NCBI RefSeq assembly: GCF_000276665.1
Contig: NW_004955476.1
Span: 9,464,248 to 9,528,247 of the forward strand
Origin: Chinchilla lanigera
Taxonomy: Eukaryota; Chordata; Mammalia; Rodentia; Chinchillidae
Reading direction: 5' to 3'
Length of the DNA stretch: 64,000 nt
Shown here: positions 57,299 through 64,000 of the stretch, piece by piece
Layout: each line of letters opens with the position of its first letter
Position numbering within the stretch: position 1 is the first letter of the stretch
The notes under the pieces: generated by a model
Database searches by the model: none
What the model saw: the letters and a program-made list of their open reading frames with translations, nothing else
Told to the model about the DNA's origin: nothing
Position numbers and translations under genes: made by a program

Positions 57299-57403
57299 GT
57301 CTCAAGAAAATCTTAAAAGCCTTGCAGTCTACTGGATACATAGGAAAAAACACAAATGAGCAAGGTTAGATTTCACTCTTAGTCCAGCCAAATAATTTAC
57401 CTT

Positions 57404-57490
57404 AGGGCTGGGGGTGTAGCTCAGTGGTAGAGCACTTGCCTACCACACAGGAAGTCTTAGGTTCAAGCCTCAGAATGCCCCCCCACACAC
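57404..57490 (+). mobile_element. ID SINE, + strand
   Basis: GGGCTGGGGGTGTAGCTCAGTGG (A box), AGAGCACTTGCCTACCACAC, AGGTTCAAGCCTCAG (B box) and a degenerate CCCC/CACA tail. The core reads like a tRNA but has no acceptor-stem pairing, so it is a SINE rather than a tRNA gene. Confidence 0.9.
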
Positions 57491-58420
57491 ACATAGTTCA
57501 GTCACTACCCAGCTCAACCCTTATGAGTTAGGCCTCAGGATACCACATGCTGTTCAACAGCAGCCAGCCCTGGGACTGATAACAGAAATTTTTATCAATA
57601 TTCTGAAAAATGAGAGCATGGTTGTTAAGATATCAAATGATCTTTTTCTTTCAACTTTGAATTCAAAATTCAAATGGAGTGTGAAAATTAAGTAAATTAT
57701 CTAACAAAATTAGTTTGCATTCAATAGGGCAGCTTCACATTGTTGCTCTTATGGACCTAGAGCTGATCTGAATCATTCCAGTAAAACAGCATTTATTGCA
57801 CCTGGGGAAGTGTGATTAAAAAGGATTAGATGAAGTAAAAACATGAAAATGTACAATGTGAAATATTTACATTGATACTTAATATAAATATTAAAAATAA
57901 AGGTAAAATTTAAGAGAAAAGTTCTGGAAAATTTAACTGCTTAAAATACAATTACACTTAAAATAAATCTTGTAAACCAAAAATGCCTGTAGCAAAAGAG
58001 TGCCTCTGAGTTATTTTCCATCTGGAGAACAAGAAGAGACAGATTCATCTGGCCTGAAAAGTGTGCAGAGCTACCGATTAAACACGGAAAAGCAAGGAGC
58101 CCGTCCTTCCAGACACAGACAGCAGTTGGATCCCCCCAGCTGGGCCGCGCAGCTCTGTCCTCTACTTCAGCCCTTCCAATTGCAGACTTGGAAGAGCTGT
58201 GATTTGTTAAGTTGTAAACTGCTAGACAGGACCGTACAGACAGATCCCCGAACCAGCCTTGCATCAGTATCGTGCCTCAGTAGCCAGCACACAAGTCATC
58301 GCCACATAGTCCTGTTTGAATTTAAATTAATTTTTTAAGAATTTAAAATCAGTTTCTCAGTCACACTAGCAATAAGTGTGACTCATCAGTGAGACAGTGT
58401 GTTTTTGTCACCATGGAACG
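57491..58420. other. Non-coding sequence
   Basis: No gene is supported. Opposing frames of about 110 codons at 57941-58338 lack known motifs. Confidence 0.45.
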
Positions 58421-58424
58421 TTGG

Positions 58425-58610
58425 ATCAGACCGAGCTGGGCAGGGGTTAAGCACTTGGAACCTTAATACAGATGGTCCAGATTAGAATCCTGACCCCACC
58501 TGCGCATGACTTCGCGCAAATTACTTCTTTGGGTCTTGGCTTCTATCTTTGAAACTAGAGTAACAGAATATTAGGGCACAATGAGATTTAAATTATTGTT
58601 TTGACAACTA
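58425..58610 (+). mobile_element. MIR SINE
   Basis: GGGGTTAAGCACTTGGAACC, AGATTAGAATCCTGACCCCACC, CATGACTTCGCGCAAATTACTTC and TTTGGGTCTTGGCTTCTATC follow the MIR order (GGTTCGAATCC, GTGACCTTGGGCAAGTTACTT, TCAGTTTCCTC). Confidence 0.75.
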
Positions 58611-60224
58611 AGTAAATTCTTACCCAAATTACTCAGAACTGTGTGCGGCCTATGGTCAACACCAGAGACCTCTGTTTCTACAGCCAGGCTGGGCCCGGCC
58701 CTCAGCAAAGCAGAGGCAGCACCCAGTTCCTGGCTCCCGTCCACCCTTCCTGTATGGCCCGCCAGGCCCCAGCACACTGCTTTGTTTCAGGTTAATAACC
58801 ATCAAGTGAAACGTTTCAATGTGAACGTTCATGTGGAGAACCTAAGACTCTACTTAAAATTATTAATTTAGAAATAACCTCCAAAACAGCTTCTACCCTC
58901 CAAACAAAGCTGTTGCTTCTGCAAAGCGGGAAGTACTCTGTGCCCATTGCCCCAAAGGATTTCTCAAGGAAAGGTAGGGATGAGGCTTGGAGGCAGGACC
59001 TCGTTAATACACCATTATACACATCATACAGAGAGCGGCTGATGACAAGCCAAAGAGCATCTCTTAGTGCTCCAGGTCTCACTCTCTGGGAAGCCCAGGC
59101 TTAGGTGATGGGTTACCTTCATCAAATAAGGTTAACTTACTTCTCATTTCCAGGCGGCAGGACAGCACTGGACTCCAGCACGGTCTTGTAAGGGACTGTG
59201 ATGCCACGCCAGCAAATGCAGTCATTTGGTCAAAGGTCAAAGTCAAAACAGGGATTAGTGGAGATCCGGAAATGGAAAAAATGCTAAAGCTATCTCCCAA
59301 TCATATAAACACTGAAATCTAAACACAAATAAACACCACACACAGCGGTCTCTTTAACAAAACCTAGAAAAGAGTGAATTTCCTATTTTACAGTGCTGTT
59401 GTTAATATCATATACAGACATCTGAAAAGCACATTTTAGTTTATGTAGCTGATTCATAATGCACCAAGAACAGGAGCAACATTTGTAATTTTAATAAACA
59501 ATTGCAATAATGAAGGCATTTGGTTGAGCAAAAACATTCAATTGTTGATATAATTTTCATTTTTTAATTAAAATCTGAGTCCTTAATATTTGGCTACAAT
59601 CAACTATTTTCTCTGTGCTCGCCAAGTATTATGCTGATTTGATTTTCATATTACATGTCGCACATGCTGCTTTAGATGGATTAGAAATTAACCCAAAGTG
59701 AAAACAGATCATAAATTTTAAAATGGCCACTGTGTCAACTACAAGCCTTTTTTTCCTCCAAAGTAGTAACAAAGATTTGCCGTTGAATTCCAAAAGGGAA
59801 GGACGCCACAATGTCATCTGTGCCAGATATTTACACCGAATCTCACCAAGAGGAGACACTCGGGTAAGCCCCACATGTGGGACAAGCTACTAAGAAAGAA
59901 TCCGTGTCGAGCAAAGCAAAGCAGAACAAAGGTGGAGAGAATATTCTAGAATAAAGCAACTACTGAAAATCACTAAATTGTCATCCAGGAAGCTTACTTG
60001 ATACTGGGTTACAGAAAGCTTTAAAGCACAATTTGGGGAACTTGAATCTAGGCTGTTTCTTAGATAATCAAACCTAAGTATTGTTAGACACTGTACAGAG
60101 GGATACCCTGTTACTCAGTTATATGCAGAGTTTGGAGTGAAATCTTAATAGTTGTCTGGAAATACATTCAAACTACCTGAGAGAAAAAGGGAGATACAAG
60201 AGAAATAAACAAACATGGAAAACT
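58611..60224. other. Non-coding sequence
   Basis: No gene is supported. A GC-richer patch lies at about 58680-58770. Confidence 0.4.
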
Positions 60225-60330
60225 CTTCAGATAGGTGAGTCTAGGTAAAATATGCACACACACTCATTATACTAAGCTTTCAGCTTCTCTGTAGATGTGA
60301 AATTTCCCAAAATAAGAATCTGGGGGAGGG
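60225..60330 (+). mobile_element. Possible L1 3'-end fragment
   Basis: TTATACTAAGCTTTCAGCTTCTCTGTAGATGTGAAATTTCCCAAAATAAGAATCTGGGGGA resembles the short 3' ends of old L1s (shown as joined blocks TTCTCTGTA-GTTTGAAATT, TTCAAAATAA). Weak. Confidence 0.4.
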
Positions 60331-61369
60331 AATGACTAAAGGGCTCACATACTGGACAAAATTATCTTTGTCTAATGAATAGCCTGAGCCCCCACCCTTA
60401 AGATAACAGAAATTAGACACATTAGAATTACTTTCTCAAGACAAACATTATTCACTTAATATAGATTGCACATGTTTTTGATATATTTTAAAATAGATGG
60501 CAATAACTTTTAGACATACAAATTTTTAAAGTTTCATGGTGGCAAAATGTGATAATGGTTGCTTGGTGGTTTGTCAGACTATAGCTTTCTTTTCAACACT
60601 AAAAAGTACACTAAAAGAAAAAATGAAATACAAATAAACATACGCACTGATAAATTTCTCCAGATACAATCCTCAGCAGATTTTAGAATATTTCAGATTA
60701 CTGACCCTTTATTTGTCACTCTGTAAATATAATCCAGTTAGCCAAGAACAAGTGTGATCTCTTTAAAATACTATAACAAACATCAAAATTAGCCAATCAT
60801 TACTTTCACCTTGACAAAAATAAGATTGGTGTGTATTTTATTAAGGTTTTTCTCTTGCATTTGGAAGGACTTGCTAAATCAAAAGTTCTTGCCACTTTAA
60901 AATTCATTATTGTTTTTGTCATCATAAAAGCAATTCCACTCACAAGGTAATTAAATTAGATTTTGAAAATTGACTGTTGGGGAAATAAATTTTCCTTCTT
61001 TATGGATTTTTTAATTATATAAATTACACAGCCTAAGAAATCATTACAAACAACCTAATTTTATTCTACTCTAGTAGATGAAACAAAATTCTGTATCCTG
61101 TTACCATAACTTATCCTACCAACCTCTTCCAATACCCTCATGGGTTCCTGAGGATATTTTTGTGTCACACTTTGAAATCGTGATGATTTGAATATTATAG
61201 AACACCCATTCAGCCCATAGGTTTGCTAAGATTTAGGTCTATCTATGCTGTTCTCATTATAATTAACATACTACCAATCACACCCCTTATATGCAGAATT
61301 ATTTTCCCTCATTCTGTTCTGCAGCTAAATAGTGAGCTAAGAAAATTTCTTAAAAGAGAGAGAGGCAGG
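60331..61369. other. AT-rich repeat-free sequence
   Basis: No gene or repeat is recognised. Confidence 0.4.
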
Positions 61370-62460
61370 AAAGTGTGTTGAAGTTTCCTGACAGGCAGCC
61401 TCAGAGCTCCTCGGGATATGCCCTGTCAAAATATGCATACATTTTCAAGATACTCACACAACAGCCCGCTCAGCAGAGCTGTGGACCGGAGCCTTTGCCT
61501 TTCTTTAGAAAGGCAGATAATTTTATGCAGGAATTTACCAATCTACAAAAATTTACACAATGCTCAGCAATAACCGGTAATTATTGTGGGATAATGCGAG
61601 GCGCATTGAAGGACTACAACTTGGGAAGGATGGGGTTGCCAAGCTTTACCAATTTATCTCTCTCTGTTCTGTCAGTGGTGCTTAAGAGGTTAAGGCTTTA
61701 TTTGTGAAAACACGGAGAGAGTGTGGAACCGCGTTGTCTGTGGCTTCATAAGTCTTGCTTAAGATCCTTTTCAATTACCATCCATTTCTCCTTTAAAAAG
61801 GGACAAAAAAAATAGCGGCGTGGAAGCGGGTCAGGGCAGCGTGCGAGGATGACAGTGTGATGGGCCGCCCCCCGTGGCGCTTCCATCTGCTATCATTAAG
61901 GTGCCTACTCAGACATGAACAAATCCCTCTTGCTGTGCTGACAGGCAGACTTCAAGAACTATGACAAGGCATTAAGACAGAAAGTCAGGGAGAGAGGGAG
62001 CAAGCGCGCACACGAGATCCTGTTCCCTAAACAATACTGCCTCAAAAAAACGCCTCTGAAATTTAATTGGAATTCAGAAAATTTTTAAATTCCCCAGGAG
62101 GTGCTACTTGGCTCCTCCAAACCTCCTGCTAAATTTGCTCACCCTCAGAACCCCAGGACCAACAGGAGAACGCCTCGCTCCTACCTGCACATCTTACAAG
62201 AGACCCCAATAGTTTGCTCATTCTTCAGCAAGAGTGGACTCTTAATTTCTTGCCGTCCCCAAGGAAAAGCTGGCTGAGGCAGAAGCCAGGCCTGGTGGGC
62301 TGATGCAAGAGCCCACAGCCTCGGACGGATCCTGAGGAATAACTGGTGGAGGCGGGCCAGGGGGGCGGGAAGAAGACAGAACCTGAGACGAGAACATCTG
62401 TAGTAAACTGTCTCCGCTCTGTAACAAATGAAGTCCAAACAAATGATAATTAAATTCACA
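61370..62460. promoter_or_regulatory. Candidate non-coding regulatory block
   Basis: About 1.1 kb free of recognised repeats, with CpGs retained (notably 61810-61880) in otherwise AT-rich surroundings. A compound site CATCTG-N5-ATTA lies at 61884-61898, an E-box next to a homeodomain core. A 110-codon + frame covers 61375-61707 but has no known domain. Call rests on composition and motifs only; no conservation data are available. Confidence 0.3.
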
Positions 62461-64000
62461 TAGAATGTTAAAGGAAGTGTGAAATGACGGCGATGTTTAG
62501 CTTGGTGTAAAGTAACAAAATGAGCATGAGCTTTTAACCAGCAGGGGGTGCCACAGGCTTGTGATTGAGCTCTGACCCCTTGGCACGGGGACTGAAAGCA
62601 GATGTGTGTGACAGACTCCCAGAAAGAGCACTTAGCGTCTACCCCAGCAACAGTCCTCTCTGAGAAGAGTTCCGCGGCTCGTCTGAGCTACCCACTTCAT
62701 TAGGGCGCCTCCTGACCAGATCCAAGTGGCACAACTGCCCATCTCCCTGGCCCCCGCTAACCGCAGGGGACCGGTGGTAGAATAATTTAATTCACCATTC
62801 ACAGGGCTGCAAAATAAACATGACTTTCAACACACATTGGTCCACGCAAAGAACTCTTCCTGAATGACCAGGGCTGGCAGCCGTGTGCAAGCAGCTGTGT
62901 GTGCAAGCAGGCACGCGTGCAAGCTTGTGATCATGTTAAGAGACAGTGTTTCCCAGCTGTGACTAAGACATCACTTGAGAGCAATGCACAAAGCACCGCT
63001 GTTAATATTTTAAATCATAGCACTGGTCGTGTGTGCGTCTACCTTACACTTAGGGACTCTGAGCTGGCCACACAATTCTCATCTGAGGCACATTCCAAAT
63101 GTAAAGCAAATCTAAATGCACCGCCCGGTCTGTGGTACCTAGAAGGCATCTTTTCCTCCTAATGTCTCACCTTTGTCTCTGCACCCGGCTCAGCCCCGCC
63201 CAGTCCTGGACCCCTGGAGACCCCTCTCTTCCCAGAGCCCCTACCACAAGCTTCCTTTCCTCCGCCCCATCACTGCTGTGTCTCAGTCTCTCGGACTCTG
63301 CAGGCCCTGCAGGGACACGTGTATGGTTTGGTCTTTTCTTGCCTGGCTATCATGCTGTCTTTTTTTCTCCTTCTATTAATTTCCAGTGAAGAGATATTAA
63401 GAAGTGCTAAATTCTGAGGATCCGACCAAAAGAAGGGGAAGCTTCAGTCCTCCTGTCCGTGTCAGGGTTGGAGGCTACTGACTACGTAAAATAATGTCCT
63501 GGATCAGCAACTACAGAATGTCTAGGAATCAGGCTTTGTCAGAATTAAAGATAAGCAGCCATGTCTCCGACTCCAGCGTTTTGATGCTCTATTTAACCAG
63601 ACTTATGCACTGAACAGAGGCTGAGAATGACGACACTCTTCTAAATTTCATGCAAGTGAATACTCCAGCCGAGCCAAATCCTTTGAATTAAAAATGATGA
63701 CCGTACTCTGGAGGTGGCTAACAGCAAGAGCACTAGTAAACTCTGTGTTTTTGCTTTGTTTTGTTTTTGTCACTAGAAGCAGAGACATGCCTTGCAGTCC
63801 GCAGACTGTACTCCAAAGCCCTGCACTTACCTCTGCATGGTCTCAGCCTCGTAGCTGGTTGTGTCGCTTCACTCCTATTTCGGAAAACATGTAATGCTCA
63901 CCATTTTTTAAATCACAGGGATTTTGCTTTGCGGGCATCACCTTTTTTTATACAAGGAAAAGATATAGAAGATTTAAGGAAAGAAAGCCAAGGAAGCAAT
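62461..64000. other. Non-coding sequence to the window end
   Basis: No gene or clear repeat is recognised. Short frames at 62899-63389 and 63694-63894 have no known motif. Confidence 0.4.

Noticed and set aside
57404..57490. tRNA gene
   Set aside because: A and B boxes are present but the acceptor stem does not pair and the sequence continues as an ID SINE. The same applies to 12577-12680.

Overview
This is a window of mammalian nuclear DNA, almost certainly from a non-murid rodent. The clearest evidence is the repeat content. There are many B1 (7SL-derived) SINEs, several with the internal ~29-nt duplication typical of B1. There are also ID-type SINEs (tRNA-like, with RNA polymerase III A and B boxes), a B1-ID composite, MaLR-type solo LTRs, and an old layer of MIR, L2 and L1 fragments shared by all placental mammals. 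The unusual ID subtype (AGCTCAGCGG A box, GCGCCTGCCTGGCAAGCGC core) makes me lean towards the beaver/kangaroo-rat side of rodents rather than mouse or rat. That placement is an inference from memory. There is no bacterial, plasmid or phage signal.

The window is gene-poor. No multi-exon protein-coding gene can be read from it, and the open frames scattered through it look like chance frames in GC-rich, low-complexity or repeat DNA. The one good gene-related signal is a CpG island at about 9.09-9.61 kb. It carries an ATG in good Kozak context followed 27 nt later by a consensus splice donor (GTGAGT), so it looks like a promoter with a first coding (or non-coding) exon on the + strand. If so, much of the 54 kb to its right may be first intron or intergenic regulatory DNA.

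Layout. 0-9 kb: mostly unique sequence with old SINEs, an L2 copy interrupted by a pyrimidine microsatellite, an old L1 3' fragment and a CA/TG repeat. 9.1-9.6 kb: CpG island. 9.6-12.7 kb: AT-rich sequence with two B1s and a young ID element with intact target-site duplications. 12.7-18.9 kb: the longest repeat-free block, a candidate for conserved non-coding sequence. 19-29.8 kb: repeat-dense, with an old LINE, B1s, a polypurine tract, an LTR nested inside an older LTR, an assembly gap, an L1 ORF2 remnant split by an LTR, and L2. 29.8-38 kb: unique sequence, MIR, LTR, B1 and an L1 3' fragment. 38-45.5 kb: G-rich and A-rich unknown sequence, a ~370-bp GATA microsatellite, a tiny SINE stub, a (TC)n tract and an antisense L1. 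45.5-54 kb: MIR, an LTR, L2 and unique blocks. 54-56.1 kb: a near-perfect 104-bp duplication, with the second copy dropped into a TAA/TAG microsatellite. 56-64 kb: mostly unique, including a CpG-enriched, repeat-free stretch at 61.4-62.5 kb that looks like a regulatory element.

The most interesting item is the 104-bp templated insertion (source 54,008-54,111; copy 55,990-56,093; one mismatch). It has a stuttered left junction, a signature of replication-template switching inside a microsatellite.
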